Below are positions 35,645-44,718 of a stretch of DNA of 64,000 bases, piece after piece. A model generated the notes under the pieces. It saw only the letters and a list, made by a program, of their open reading frames with translations, did no database searches and had not been told where the DNA came from. Source of the stretch: Trichothermofontia sichuanensis B231 (GTDB taxonomy: Bacteria; Cyanobacteriota; Cyanobacteriia; B231). The stretch lies in contig NZ_CP110848.1 of NCBI RefSeq assembly GCF_026240635.1, positions 870,501 to 934,500 on the forward strand, read 5' to 3'. Each line of letters begins with the position of its first letter. Position 1 is the first letter of the stretch. The position numbers and the translations under genes were made by a program.

Positions 35645-36325
35645 ATGAACATTCCCGCCGACCTCGATCTTGCTCCCCTGATCGACCATGCTGTGCTACA
35701 CCCGACGGCCACGGCGGAGGATATTCGTCAAGGGTGTGAGATAGTCGATCGCTACCACTTTGCCACAATCTGTGTTGCGCCTTGCCATGTCCGCCTTGCT
35801 GCTGAACAGTTATATGGCAAACGGCCCCAAGTATGTGCTGTGATTGGGTTTCCCACAGGGGCGACGACGGCAGCAGTGAAGCTCTATGAGGCCCAGGAAG
35901 CTGTTGAAAATGGGGCAACCGAATTAGATGTGGTAATTAACCTGGGCTGGCTCAAGGCAGGACAAACCGATGATCTCCATCGAGAAATTGCGGCGATCGT
36001 TGAAGAAACGGGTAAACCGGTGAAGGCGATTCTGGAGATGAGCTTATTGACCCCAAATGAAAAGGAATTAGCTGTGGCTGCTTGTCTGGACGCCGGGGTA
36101 GCGTTTCTTAAGACCAGTACAGGTTGGCAGGGCGGCGCGACGGTAGCAGATGTGGCCCTGTTGCAGCAGATCAGCCGAGGACGAGTGGGTATTAAGGCAG
36201 CGGGAGGCATTCGGACCCTGGAGCAGGCGATCGCGCTGGTCACCGCTGGTGCCACCCGTCTGGGTACCTCCCGTGGACCTGCCTTGTTACGCCAACAGGC
36301 GGAAATGAACCAAGGCAACCATTAA
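35645..36325 (+). CDS. deoC: Deoxyribose-phosphate aldolase
   Basis: A 226-residue TIM barrel of class-I aldolase type. The Schiff-base Lys is in AFLKTSTGW, the proton-relay Lys in [11 protein letters not shown], with Asp in [12 protein letters not shown]. It converts deoxyribose-5-phosphate to acetaldehyde and glyceraldehyde-3-phosphate. The C-terminal residues ATRLGTSRG are conserved. Start ATG at 35645. Confidence 0.93.
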   Translation: MNIPADLDLAPLIDHAVLHPTATAEDIRQGCEIVDRYHFATICVAPCHVRLAAEQLYGKRPQVCAVIGFPTGATTAAVKLYEAQEAVENGATELDVVINLGWLKAGQTDDLHREIAAIVEETGKPVKAILEMSLLTPNEKELAVAACLDAGVAFLKTSTGWQGGATVADVALLQQISRGRVGIKAAGGIRTLEQAIALVTAGATRLGTSRGPALLRQQAEMNQGNH

Positions 36326-36339
36326 GGCCAGGGAAACCT

Positions 36340-36455
36340 TATAGTCATTGCAATTTAGACTGAAATAGCCCCCTCACCCCTAGCCCCTCTCCCAGAGCGG
36401 AAGAGAAGAGTGAAAAACGGTACCGTTCTTATTTGGATTGTTTGGATTGACCATA
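36340..36455. repeat. B repeat with internal 9-bp duplication
   Basis: TATAGTCATTGC to TTGACCATA, 116 bp. The extra 9 bp compared with the 107-bp copies come from an exact tandem duplication of tttggattg at 36432-36440 and 36441-36449. Confidence 0.85.
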
Positions 36456-36677
36456 AGTTAGAAGGGGGATTCAGGCAACCACAGCCCTTTTCCCACTCCC
36501 CTTGAGCGTGGGAAGCCGGAGGTCACGAGGAACTGGGGCTGAGGACAATTGGCAAGGCTGCCGGTGCATGAGCGCCGTCGAGTGGACCGATCCTATAGGG
36601 GCAAGACTGGCCGAGGGGTGCTATGGTTTTCAACAGCCATTTGCTAACCTCATCTGCTGTATTGCCGAGCCGCTGCC
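36456..36677. other. Upstream region of hpsJ-like gene
   Basis: No gene or clear motif seen; GC-rich with short inverted repeats. Confidence 0.3.
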
Positions 36678-37451
36678 ATGAACGAGTTTTCTTATAAATC
36701 CACGACCATTGCCACGATTCTGCGGGTGATTGGCATCGCGTTTGTGCTCATCCCGATCGTTAACTGTTTAGTCCTCGCGATCCCCTACGACTGGGGGAGT
36801 CGCTCATGGCAGTTGAACCTCATTCCCCAACTGGTTGATCAGGGACCCATTCCCCTGTTGGGGATTGCCCTTTTCTTGAGCGGTAGTTGGATGGCGCGGG
36901 TGAATGCCAGTGCGCTGCTCGAGCGACGGCTGATCTTCGATCTGCGGTTCTGGTTGTTGGTCTTGGCAGCAATCCTAGGGGTCTTTTTTCTGGTGCTGGT
37001 GCCGCTCCATCTCAGTAATGTCCAGTACGAGCGATCGGAGGCCCTGCAACAAATTCAAACAGAAATGCAGCAGGCCCAAGCCCAACTGGATGCCCAACTA
37101 CAAATGCAGCTACAGCAACAACGGGGCCGCATCACCACCCTTTTGGAAAATCCAGCGCAGGTCGAAGCGGCCATTGCCCAGGGGCAAATGGACCCTGAAA
37201 ATGCGGCCCTGCTAGAGCAGTTTAAGCAGGACCCTAAAAAAATCGATGAGTTTCTGAAGCAGGAAGCCGAACGGGTCCGCAATCAGGCCCAGCAGGAGAT
37301 TGAAAAACGCCGTGGCGAGGCGGAGTCCCGGGCCAAGATTCGCGTTTCACAAGCTTCCCTCCGCACGAGCGTGAATGGCATTGTCCTTGCACTGACCTAC
37401 GCAATCGTGGGGGCCTGGGGGCTGCGTGCCCTGATCAACCACCAGATATAG
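36678..37451 (+). CDS. HpsJ-like membrane protein
   Basis: A 257-residue protein. Three hydrophobic helices lie in the first 115 residues (VIGIAFVLIPIVNCLVLAI; PLLGIALFLSGSWM; FWLLVLAAILGVFFLVLVPL). A long Gln/Glu-rich coiled coil spans 120-230 and a last helix follows (GIVLALTYAIVGAWGLRALI). The arrangement fits the HpsJ-like family linked to hormogonium polysaccharide secretion. The assignment is by architecture and the start RVIGIAFVLIPIVN; I am moderately confident. Confidence 0.6.
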   Translation: MNEFSYKSTTIATILRVIGIAFVLIPIVNCLVLAIPYDWGSRSWQLNLIPQLVDQGPIPLLGIALFLSGSWMARVNASALLERRLIFDLRFWLLVLAAILGVFFLVLVPLHLSNVQYERSEALQQIQTEMQQAQAQLDAQLQMQLQQQRGRITTLLENPAQVEAAIAQGQMDPENAALLEQFKQDPKKIDEFLKQEAERVRNQAQQEIEKRRGEAESRAKIRVSQASLRTSVNGIVLALTYAIVGAWGLRALINHQI

Positions 37452-37975
37452 AACGCTACCCTGGCGAGGACGCGGTCAGGGACTGGCCTGCGGGACACGC
37501 AATGCTTGGAGGGTGCGGACCGAGTAGATCATCTTGGCATGACTGCTGTGAGCCGAGGGGTACCCGGCAAGTCGGGGAGGGTGATAGACAACCCGCTAGC
37601 GAGACCCCAACCGCTTAGGAATAGGAATAGGCTGAACGCAGGGTGTCGTCAAACTGAGTAGGATCTCGACTACGATGGGTGATTAAGGCTTGATCCCCGT
37701 CCGCTCCTCCAGATCAGCCTTCTGATAAATGTTATATGCAATACTTATTCTTATTCAATGGAATCGTTCCCTGGTTTTACCGCTGGTGGCCAGCGGGCGA
37801 TCGCCTAAGCCATACTGCAAAAAACTTGAAACAATTCTTTACAAGTCTTACAACTAAGGGAGAGCAGCGAGCCGGGTACTAGGTCCTGTGGTCCCTGGGT
37901 TCCTGCTGCCAGCGCCAGGCTGGTGAGACTGCTGCTACTCGGTTTGCCTGTCCGTCAGAGGAGAATCGGCCTACT
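37452..37975. other. 524-bp gap, no gene seen
   Basis: No convincing ORF, tRNA or repeat. An AT-rich stretch at 37800-37850 includes ttacaagtcttacaa, a direct pair of TTACA that resembles but does not meet the HLR1 (RpaB) consensus spacing. It is probably promoter DNA for the DUF502-nusB operon. Confidence 0.35.
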
Positions 37976-38776
37976 GTGTTCAAACATCTGAAGCAAGATC
38001 TTAAAAACGACCTCATTGCGGGCTTGTTGGTGGTGATCCCCCTAGCCACGACGATTTGGCTGACCTTCACGATCTCCACGTGGGTGGTGGGATTTCTCAC
38101 CCGTGTCCCCAAGCAACTGAACCCGATCAATGATCTCGATCCCCTGTTGATTAATCTGATTAACCTGGCCCTGGGGCTAGCTGTGCCCCTCCTCAGTATC
38201 CTGCTGATTGGCTTAATGGCGCGGAATATTGTCGGGCGCTGGCTCCTGGATGTGGGAGAGCGGGTGCTGCAAGCAATCCCGTTTGCAGGGTCAGTGTATA
38301 AAACTCTTAAGCAATTATTGGAGACCCTCCTCAAGGATTCGAGTAGCAAATTCCGGCGGGTGGTGTTAGTGGAGTATCCCCGGCGGGGTTTGTGGGCGAT
38401 CGCCTTTGTCACGGGGAATGTGAGTAGTGAAATCGAGCCACATTTTCCGGGCCGGATGCTTAGTGTTTTTATTCCGACAACGCCCAACCCGACGACGGGC
38501 TGGTATGCGATCGTGCCGGAGGCGGAGGTCATCACGGTTTCGATGTCGATCGAAGATGCCTTTAAGGTGCTTATTTCGGGTGGGATTGTGAATCCCAGTG
38601 CGGTGAACCAAAATGGGATGAGTTTACTGGACCCGCGGCGGTTGGAGGAACGGCGCAGTGAGGAGGTACGTTCAGAAACGCTAAGATCGGAGGTGTTGAG
38701 ATCGGAGCGATCGGACAGCCAGCGTTCCCGGAGTATGGCTGCCAGTGAGTCTATGTTGCCGGTTGAAGAAGTGTAA
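37976..38776 (+). CDS. DUF502 membrane protein
   Basis: A 266-residue protein. TM helices near 14-35 (IAGLLVVIPLATTIWLTF) and 58-80 (LALGLAVPLLSILLIGL), then the conserved DUF502 core GSVYKTLKQLLETLL, FRRVVLVEYPRRG and FIPTTPNPTTGWYAIVP. Homologues in bacteria and plants (LIKE COV) are membrane proteins of unknown biochemical role. The tail is unusual: RSE-type repeats (RSEEVRSETLRSEVLRSERS). GTG start. It ends 3 bp before nusB, so the two are probably co-transcribed. Confidence 0.85.
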   Translation: MFKHLKQDLKNDLIAGLLVVIPLATTIWLTFTISTWVVGFLTRVPKQLNPINDLDPLLINLINLALGLAVPLLSILLIGLMARNIVGRWLLDVGERVLQAIPFAGSVYKTLKQLLETLLKDSSSKFRRVVLVEYPRRGLWAIAFVTGNVSSEIEPHFPGRMLSVFIPTTPNPTTGWYAIVPEAEVITVSMSIEDAFKVLISGGIVNPSAVNQNGMSLLDPRRLEERRSEEVRSETLRSEVLRSERSDSQRSRSMAASESMLPVEEV

Positions 38777-38779
38777 TCC

Positions 38780-39436
38780 ATGAGAGCACGCCAAATTTCC
38801 CGTGAGTTGGCCCTTTTGGCCCTCAGTCAACTACCCTCTAGTCCGGAGCGACTGGCGAAGCAAGAGCTATATAATTTGGTCCTGGCAGCGGTGCGAACCC
38901 TGACGACGGAGGCCCATGAAGCCTTGGAAACGGCAGCAATGGAACTCGATCGTGGCTATCAACAGTTGCTCAAAAGTGAAACCCAGGCTGCCCATGTTGA
39001 AAGTGCCCAAGTCATGGTCCGGGCGGCGATCGAGCAGGTCCAGGTTGCCCTTAACCGCTTAGGAGCCGCGATCGACTTTCCAGAACGGATTCAATTGGCG
39101 AATCAAACCAATGTGCGAGCCTATGCCCTGGAGATTTTGGAATGTCTTAATGCCCATCGGGCGGAGATTGATCAACTTTTAGAGGCCTCGCTGGTGGATT
39201 GGCAGATACAGCGACTCGTGCGCGTTGATCGCGATCTTCTTCGGATTGCGACGACTGAGATGCTCTACTTAGGGACGCCGGAACGAGTTGCCATCAATGA
39301 AGCGGTGGAACTGGCGAAGCTCTATGGCGATGAGGAAGGGCATCGCTTTATCAATGGGGTGTTACGGCGGGTGGTTGATCAACTCCAAAGTCGGCCCCCT
39401 GTTGGTGGGGTGCCAACGGTCACGGGTGACACGTAA
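38780..39436 (+). CDS. nusB: Transcription antitermination factor NusB
   Basis: A 218-residue protein, long for NusB because of a cyanobacterial helical insertion (about 40-110). The core starts RQISRELALLALSQL and ends with LLRIATTEMLYLGTPERVAI and LAKLYGDEEGHRFINGVL, which are diagnostic. It joins NusE (S10) at boxA to support rRNA antitermination. It lies 3 bp after the DUF502 gene. Confidence 0.92.
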   Translation: MRARQISRELALLALSQLPSSPERLAKQELYNLVLAAVRTLTTEAHEALETAAMELDRGYQQLLKSETQAAHVESAQVMVRAAIEQVQVALNRLGAAIDFPERIQLANQTNVRAYALEILECLNAHRAEIDQLLEASLVDWQIQRLVRVDRDLLRIATTEMLYLGTPERVAINEAVELAKLYGDEEGHRFINGVLRRVVDQLQSRPPVGGVPTVTGDT

Positions 39437-39475
39437 AGGGTTGTTTTTTGGGAAAGTCGTGCCTTGGAAAACACA

Positions 39476-40066
39476 ATGCAGCCAGATTCCCTAGCCCCTG
39501 TCGTCGGCGTGCAGCTTGATCGCTATCAAGCTAGTGACTATACCCCTGGTGCCCCCCTGTGGCAACAACTGGCCTGGTATTTTATCGGTACAGCCTTAGT
39601 AGAAAGCAGGCTGATCCCATTTTCCGGATTTAAAGTATGGGTGCTGCGCCGTTTTGGTGCGAGGATTGGCCACCATGTCCGGATTAAACCGGGTGTACGG
39701 ATTAAGTTCCCCTGGCGGCTGCTAGTTGGCAATCATGTCTGGATTGGTGAAAACGCCTGGTTAGATAACTTAGCGCCGATTACACTGGCGGATCAGGTTT
39801 GTTTGTCCCAAGGGGTTTACCTCTGTACAGGCAATCATGACTGGTCCGACCCCACGTTTGCGCTAAAAACTGGCCCCATTCATGTTGAAACGGGGGCCTG
39901 GATTGCCGCTAAAGCGATCGTTGGGCCGGGGGTAACGATCGGTGCGGGCGCAGTGTTGACAATGGGTAGTGTCACCGGGCGATCACTAGCCCCCATGATG
40001 ATTTATGCCGGTAATCCTGCCCAACCAATTAAAACGCGATCGATCGAGCCTACGCCTTTGACCTAA
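39476..40066 (+). CDS. WcaF-like hexapeptide O-acetyltransferase
   Basis: A 196-residue acetyltransferase. The left-handed beta-helix is visible from FGARIGHHVRIKPGVRIKFP to AIVGPGVTIGAGAVLTMGS; the catalytic His is in CTGNHDWSDP. The sequence is WcaF-like, acetylating sugars in exopolysaccharide synthesis with acetyl-CoA. It sits next to the glycan cluster (40.7-53.1 kb) but on the other strand, so functional linkage is only plausible. ATG at 39476; TTG at 39464 also possible. Confidence 0.78.
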   Translation: MQPDSLAPVVGVQLDRYQASDYTPGAPLWQQLAWYFIGTALVESRLIPFSGFKVWVLRRFGARIGHHVRIKPGVRIKFPWRLLVGNHVWIGENAWLDNLAPITLADQVCLSQGVYLCTGNHDWSDPTFALKTGPIHVETGAWIAAKAIVGPGVTIGAGAVLTMGSVTGRSLAPMMIYAGNPAQPIKTRSIEPTPLT

Positions 40067-40148
40067 CTTCAAGTTAACGTGAGTTCGACGGGCTGGAAAA
40101 AGGTCAAAGAAAAGCTGAGACTCAGTTTGAAGCATTAGAGACGCAGCT

Positions 40149-40566
40149 ATGGACATGATTGTCTCGCACCTCGAACTGACTCAGATCTTCTGCGAAGTCG
40201 ATGACTTCTGCGAACAATTTGAGCGCTACTGGCAAGGATAACCCCAACTGCCCTCGATGCCGGGTGAGCGCCGCCGTCGCTCCCGCTTGCGCTTAAGCGA
40301 AGTCATGACCATCGTCATCGCCTTTCATGGCTCCGGTTATCGGACGTTTAAGGACTTTTACACCCGCTGTGTGCTCCCGCACGGACGCAGTGCCTTCGCG
40401 AACCTCGTCAGTTACACCCGCTTTGTTGAGTTAATGCCCTGGTGCTTGATGCTGTGCGGCTTCCGCCACACCCGCAAGGGGGAAGTCACTGGCATTGCCT
40501 TGATTGACTCAACCCCGCTAGCCGTTTGCCTACCGGCCCGGGCCCCTGCGCATCGGGTCTTTGCCG
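40149..40566 (+). pseudogene. IS982-family transposase, truncated
   Basis: The frame MDMIVSHLELTQIFCEVDDF, then LSEVMTIVIAFHGSGYRTFK and VSYTRFVELMP... TGIALIDSTPLAVC, matches the N-terminal half of IS982-type transposases. A TAA at 40239 interrupts the frame after WQG, and the gene stops being recognisable after HRVF near 40560. The catalytic DDE domain is therefore incomplete and the element is dead. Confidence 0.8.
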
Positions 40567-40569
40567 GGT

Positions 40570-40628
40570 TGGTAAATTCCGCCTCTGTAATCAGCCGCCT
40601 TGTCTCTTCACTAATACGCCAAATGCTC
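40570..40628 (-). pseudogene. IS630-family transposase fragment
   Basis: Read leftward the segment gives ISEETRRLITEAEF, corresponding to FSKEIRRLITEAS of the IS630-like fragment at 45.1 kb (about 85 percent identical DNA over 32 bp). It is fused directly to the broken IS982 gene. Confidence 0.6.
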
Positions 40629-40679
40629 AAAATGACCTGAGCAAAATGATTAGGTTCAGGCAGGGTTGCCCCCAGATAT

Positions 40680-41855
40680 CTATTTAAGGGATGTATAAAT
40701 GTCCTCTACTTTTTTGGCTAGCTGAACCCAAGTGTACTGTTTTTGAACTTTTTCATACCCAGCAAGCCCCATGTTAGTGCTGTGGGTAGAATGGTTGAGG
40801 AGATAGAGAATAGCTTCTGCAATCTCTTGGGAGTTTTGATTGACAAGCAAACCATCTATAGTATCAGTAATGACATCAGCGATCGCAGGGATACGACCTC
40901 CGATAACAGGTTTCTTAAAACTCCACGCTTCCACATATACTCCACCAAAGCTCTCTTGAGTGGAGGGGACACAAAGTAGATCGCAAGCAGCTAGGGCGTT
41001 GGTTTTATCTTGGACGGAAACGGTGCCTAGGCGATGGATTCGTGGATCGGCAAATTCGGTAAAGATAGCTTCCGAGGCTTTGACGGGGGGGCCAATAAAG
41101 ACGAACTGGGTATCAGGATGTTGTTGCCAGACTATTTTGCTAGCTTCCAAGACTTGGCGATAGCCTTTATAAGCGTAGTGCTGACCAAGAAAGAGAACTA
41201 TGGGGCCGGTGATGCCGTAGGTGTGGCGAAAGTGCTCTGGATCAGCTTGGGGGGCGAGAACGGGGCCAATACCGGTAATGTGGATGCGATCGGGATTGAC
41301 CCCAAGGGTGATTAGGGTTTGTTTTTCAGTTGGGGTTAGGGCAATAGCAGCGTCGGCCTGTTGATAGAGCTTGATATACTCACGATAGCGCCAGCCAACC
41401 CAGCGTGGATGATGCAGGGGAGTGAAGACAAAGGGAATATTTCTCTGGCGGGCCAGATAGTAGGAGGCCCAGCTAAGTCCTTCGCGGCCAATACGAACGT
41501 TATGGATTAGATCGGCGGTGGGAGCTAGATTTTTTAGTTGCTGGTGAATAGTGTGGGCAATCAGGGGAATAGCTATCGGCATTAGGGGGTAGTAAAGCAG
41601 AACCCAGGGAGCGAGGAAAAGTTTTTGTGGGATAGTAAATCCTAGCTGACGGACGGGGATATTATCTATCTGATAGTTCAAAGGAATGGGATGATTTAAG
41701 GTTGTTCCGAGTAACCAATCAGTGCGATTCTCTTTCCAATGACTAGTGACGGTAATGGTATGTTGTTGTGCAAGTTGTTGCACAAGTAGGTGAGTATGAA
41801 TTTGGGCACCCCCAATGGCGGGAGGATAGCTGGTAAGGGTATAAAGTATGTTCAT
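40680..41855 (-). CDS. GT4-family glycosyltransferase
   Basis: A 391-residue GT-B enzyme. It begins NILYTLTSYPPAIGGAQIHTH (GG donor/acceptor loop). The C-terminal Rossmann domain has IVLFLGQHYAYKGYRQVLEA and the E-x7-E type motif CVPSTQESFGGVYVEAWS, typical of GT4 retaining transferases using nucleotide sugars. It probably adds a sugar to a lipid-linked or surface glycan. It is the last gene of the minus-strand glycan cluster, 12 bp after its neighbour, and less AT-rich than the cluster's centre. Confidence 0.85.
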   Translation of the reverse strand: MNILYTLTSYPPAIGGAQIHTHLLVQQLAQQHTITVTSHWKENRTDWLLGTTLNHPIPLNYQIDNIPVRQLGFTIPQKLFLAPWVLLYYPLMPIAIPLIAHTIHQQLKNLAPTADLIHNVRIGREGLSWASYYLARQRNIPFVFTPLHHPRWVGWRYREYIKLYQQADAAIALTPTEKQTLITLGVNPDRIHITGIGPVLAPQADPEHFRHTYGITGPIVLFLGQHYAYKGYRQVLEASKIVWQQHPDTQFVFIGPPVKASEAIFTEFADPRIHRLGTVSVQDKTNALAACDLLCVPSTQESFGGVYVEAWSFKKPVIGGRIPAIADVITDTIDGLLVNQNSQEIAEAILYLLNHSTHSTNMGLAGYEKVQKQYTWVQLAKKVEDIYTSLK

Positions 41856-41867
41856 AACAGATCAGGA

Positions 41868-42725
41868 TTATCGTTCATACTTAATAGTTTCTAAAAATCC
41901 TATTATCCCCTGCCAACGGCCAAGTGAATTTTGGGAATCAATGAGCAGCAGGATCACTAGTTTGATTAAGATATAGGTTATGTAAATTAGCAAACCTACG
42001 AGGGTAGCGTGTTGTTTTAGGAAGTAAAGACGACTGAAAGTATAGTGTTGGTACATAAACGCGCGATCGCGACCAATAATTGCGGAGGCGTTGTGGGTTA
42101 CTAATACTTGATTAGTAACTGCGATTTTATAACCTTGTTTAGCATAGCGTACACACAAATCAGCATCTTCTGAATATAGAAAGTAGTGAGGATCAAAAGT
42201 AGGGTAATGTTGAAATTGTTTTAAGTTGATAATCAGACTACATCCTGTAACCCACTGACAACAAGTTATTTTTCCATCGAGTTGAGAATTCTTAGTGATA
42301 GAAGTGTGTTTGAGAAAGCCAGTCCATCGATTAAACCCACCTGCAGAAAACCATAAATCACCATTAGGTAATCGGATTTGTGTCCCCAGAATAGCAATAT
42401 CAGGATTTTCTTCAAAACACTTATAAATATAACTATCTGCTTCGGGATCAAGAAGAGCATCGGGATTTATTAACCAAATGAGAGAGTTCTTGTCATGACG
42501 CCAAATGTACTCGATTCCTAGATTACAAGCTCGACCAAAGCCAAGGTTATCTCCAGATTCAATGACCGTCACGCGATCGTTTTGAAGATCATGGATAGCA
42601 CTCTCTTGAGGTGAATTGTTGACAATTAAGATTGAGTAGGGGCTATTCGTAGTTCTAGTGATTGAAGTAATTAGGTTTTGAATCAGTGCCTTAGAAAAAT
42701 AGTTTACTGTCAAAAAATAAATCAT
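41868..42725 (-). CDS. GT2-family glycosyltransferase (rhamnosyltransferase-like)
   Basis: A 285-residue GT-A enzyme: opening FLTVNYFSKALIQNLITSI, the metal-binding DXD-like INPDALL motif within LIWLINPDALLDPEADS, and the ED acceptor motif YFLYSEDADLCVR. A C-terminal hydrophobic helix (LVGLLIYITYILIKLVILLL) points to membrane association. The NPD/ED arrangement is common in rhamnosyltransferases. The start overlaps the upstream gene's stop by 4 bp. Confidence 0.83.
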   Translation of the reverse strand: MIYFLTVNYFSKALIQNLITSITRTTNSPYSILIVNNSPQESAIHDLQNDRVTVIESGDNLGFGRACNLGIEYIWRHDKNSLIWLINPDALLDPEADSYIYKCFEENPDIAILGTQIRLPNGDLWFSAGGFNRWTGFLKHTSITKNSQLDGKITCCQWVTGCSLIINLKQFQHYPTFDPHYFLYSEDADLCVRYAKQGYKIAVTNQVLVTHNASAIIGRDRAFMYQHYTFSRLYFLKQHATLVGLLIYITYILIKLVILLLIDSQNSLGRWQGIIGFLETIKYER

Positions 42726-43675
42726 CTATTTTTATTTCTAAAAATATTTAGTTTCGATAAAATTTTTATCAAGATATAGTTTAATCTTGGCAGTTGATAT
42801 CGTAAAAATATCTTTAAAGATGGAAATTTATAAAATATAAATTTTCTTGTTTCTAAAGAAAACCAACCAGATGAATAATTTGGCCATAAACTCTTTTTAA
42901 GGCGTTCAATTCTCCATAAAGCATAGTTCCAATCTCTGATCTTGTCTTTATTAGGAATACCAAGTTTTTCATTCATAATTATATTTGAATTACTTAAATT
43001 TTCAAAAATTCTATATTCACTGACAACACAATCAACATAATATGGTTTGTATTTAATAGCTAACTTTAGAAGAAATGCATAATCTTCACCGACAGTAAAC
43101 TCTTCATCAAACCATAGAAGACTTTCATCAATACGTTGCCTATCCAGCAAATAAGAATTAATTGTAATAAAATTTTCTTTAAATAATTGTTCTAATGAGA
43201 AATACGGTTGCTTAAAGGGAAAAGAAATATCCTTTTTTATGATTTTCCCATATTCTGTTAAATCACACGAGGCTAGAGCAACATCGCCATAAGACCAAGC
43301 ATAACTTTCTAAGGTTTGCAAAGGAATTAAGAGTGATGAAATATAATTATCATAATAAATATCATCATCATCAAGAAAGCAAATATATCTACCAGTTGCC
43401 TTTTGAATTCCCAAATTTATATTTCTAGATCTTTCATCTTTAATGGCAGGATTAGTAATTAGTTGAATTAGCTGTAAATCATTACTGTATTTTGCAATAA
43501 TATCATTGATTTTTGAAATAAAATTATTATTACTACTTTGCGCAACAATTATGATTTCTATTGGTCTATATAAATTGCCTAAAATACTGATTATCGCTTC
43601 TTCTAATAGACAAATCTTAGATGAATCATGCGTTCTAATAATAATAGAAACTAGATCTTGTTTTAATATCTTCAT
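42722..43675 (-). CDS. GT2-family glycosyltransferase
   Basis: A 317-residue, AT-rich gene. GT-A fold with LVSIIIRTHDSSKICLLEEA, the nucleotide-sugar site RYICFLDDDDIYYDNY (DDDD as DXD) and the acceptor motif EEFTVGEDYAFLL. Base composition is markedly lower in GC than flanking housekeeping genes, a sign of recent acquisition. The 4-bp overlap with the downstream gene indicates translational coupling. Confidence 0.83.
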   Translation of the reverse strand: MKILKQDLVSIIIRTHDSSKICLLEEAIISILGNLYRPIEIIIVAQSSNNNFISKINDIIAKYSNDLQLIQLITNPAIKDERSRNINLGIQKATGRYICFLDDDDIYYDNYISSLLIPLQTLESYAWSYGDVALASCDLTEYGKIIKKDISFPFKQPYFSLEQLFKENFITINSYLLDRQRIDESLLWFDEEFTVGEDYAFLLKLAIKYKPYYVDCVVSEYRIFENLSNSNIIMNEKLGIPNKDKIRDWNYALWRIERLKKSLWPNYSSGWFSLETRKFIFYKFPSLKIFLRYQLPRLNYILIKILSKLNIFRNKNR

Positions 43676-43706
43676 AAGTTAAAACCTATAAGAATCTAAG
43701 AGTACA

Positions 43707-44603
43707 CTACTTTCTTACCATGAACTTGCGACGAGACTCAACTGGTAACAGTCGTAAACCTGTAATCAGAAGTATTTTCGGAAATAAATACATATACTTT
43801 CTGATAAAAATGAGTACTCCCCAAAATCCATGATCTTCAATTAATAAGATCCACCAAACCCGCCAACTTAAAATTGATTCAGTCTGAAAAATTAATTTAA
43901 TGACTGCCCAAGGTTTACCTTCTTGAAGTACCCAGGAATTAGGATTTAATTTTGATGTTCCCGGTATATCAACTAGCGAGGTACGAGCATCAACAAAGAG
44001 ATTAAAGCCAGCCTTACGAGCATGAATTAAATAGAGCGTATCTCCTCCATAATGAGGTAATTTCGTTTTTGGAAAGCCGATGCGATCGACAACAGATCTA
44101 GGTATGCAAACTAGATTACCACTCAGCATTTTACATGGTAATATTTGTCCACTAGGACATTCAAATAGCTCATAATAGCCATTTTTTAGGAATTTACCAC
44201 CAAAGGCTAAATGAGTATGAGCATGATCGCTATAGCCCTGAGCACCAATAATAGCATGAGGGTGAGTTTCTAGAAAACTGATCAGATTTTGGAGTATTCC
44301 TTTTGGAATAATACAATCATCGTTAAGCCAAATTAAATATTCCGATCCCTGACTATAGGCATATTCCATACCTTTCTTAATTGCACCGGTCCACCATAAT
44401 TGTCCATTTCCTTGAAGGATTGTAACAGACGGATAGATAGATCGAATAGCATCAGCAGTACCATCCGTGGAGCCATCATCCACAACCACAACCTGGAATT
44501 GCTCTAGTATGCCCTGACTTTCTAGATGATGCAAACATGTCAGTGTAGTAGCTTTGCGGTTATGTACTGGAATGATGATATAGACATTTTTGTAACCGGC
44601 CAT
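43707..44603 (-). CDS. GT2-family glycosyltransferase
   Basis: A 298-residue enzyme. The start MAGYKNVYIIIPVHNRKATT at 44603 fits the fold; longer starts reach 44705 but add a leader with no homology. Motifs: VVVVDDGSTDGTAD, YLIWLNDDCIIPKG (DDC as DXD) and a late hydrophobic segment (WWILLIEDHGFWGVLIF). It resembles GT2 transferases of the WcaA/rhamnan type. It is the first gene downstream of the IS4/IS630 debris that interrupts the cluster. Confidence 0.8.
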   Translation of the reverse strand: MAGYKNVYIIIPVHNRKATTLTCLHHLESQGILEQFQVVVVDDGSTDGTADAIRSIYPSVTILQGNGQLWWTGAIKKGMEYAYSQGSEYLIWLNDDCIIPKGILQNLISFLETHPHAIIGAQGYSDHAHTHLAFGGKFLKNGYYELFECPSGQILPCKMLSGNLVCIPRSVVDRIGFPKTKLPHYGGDTLYLIHARKAGFNLFVDARTSLVDIPGTSKLNPNSWVLQEGKPWAVIKLIFQTESILSWRVWWILLIEDHGFWGVLIFIRKYMYLFPKILLITGLRLLPVESRRKFMVRK

Positions 44604-44718
44604 AGCAGATATCTGGGAGGGGAACAAAGGAGGTTGCAAGCAAGATGTAGCAAGGGATACAGGCGGTAAGATAAAAAAAGATAGGTTAGGAATAGTCAAT
44701 ACCATCTATCTCAGAAAA

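Noticed and set aside
37452-37700. Structured RNA (RNase P, SRP or 6S RNA) in the gap before DUF502
   Set aside because: GC-rich with some inverted repeats, but none of the conserved core motifs of these RNAs could be found.
37834-37850. Pair of TTACA boxes resembling the RpaB-binding HLR1 element upstream of DUF502
   Set aside because: The spacing is one base short and flanking positions do not fit the consensus; a chance match in AT-rich DNA is likely.
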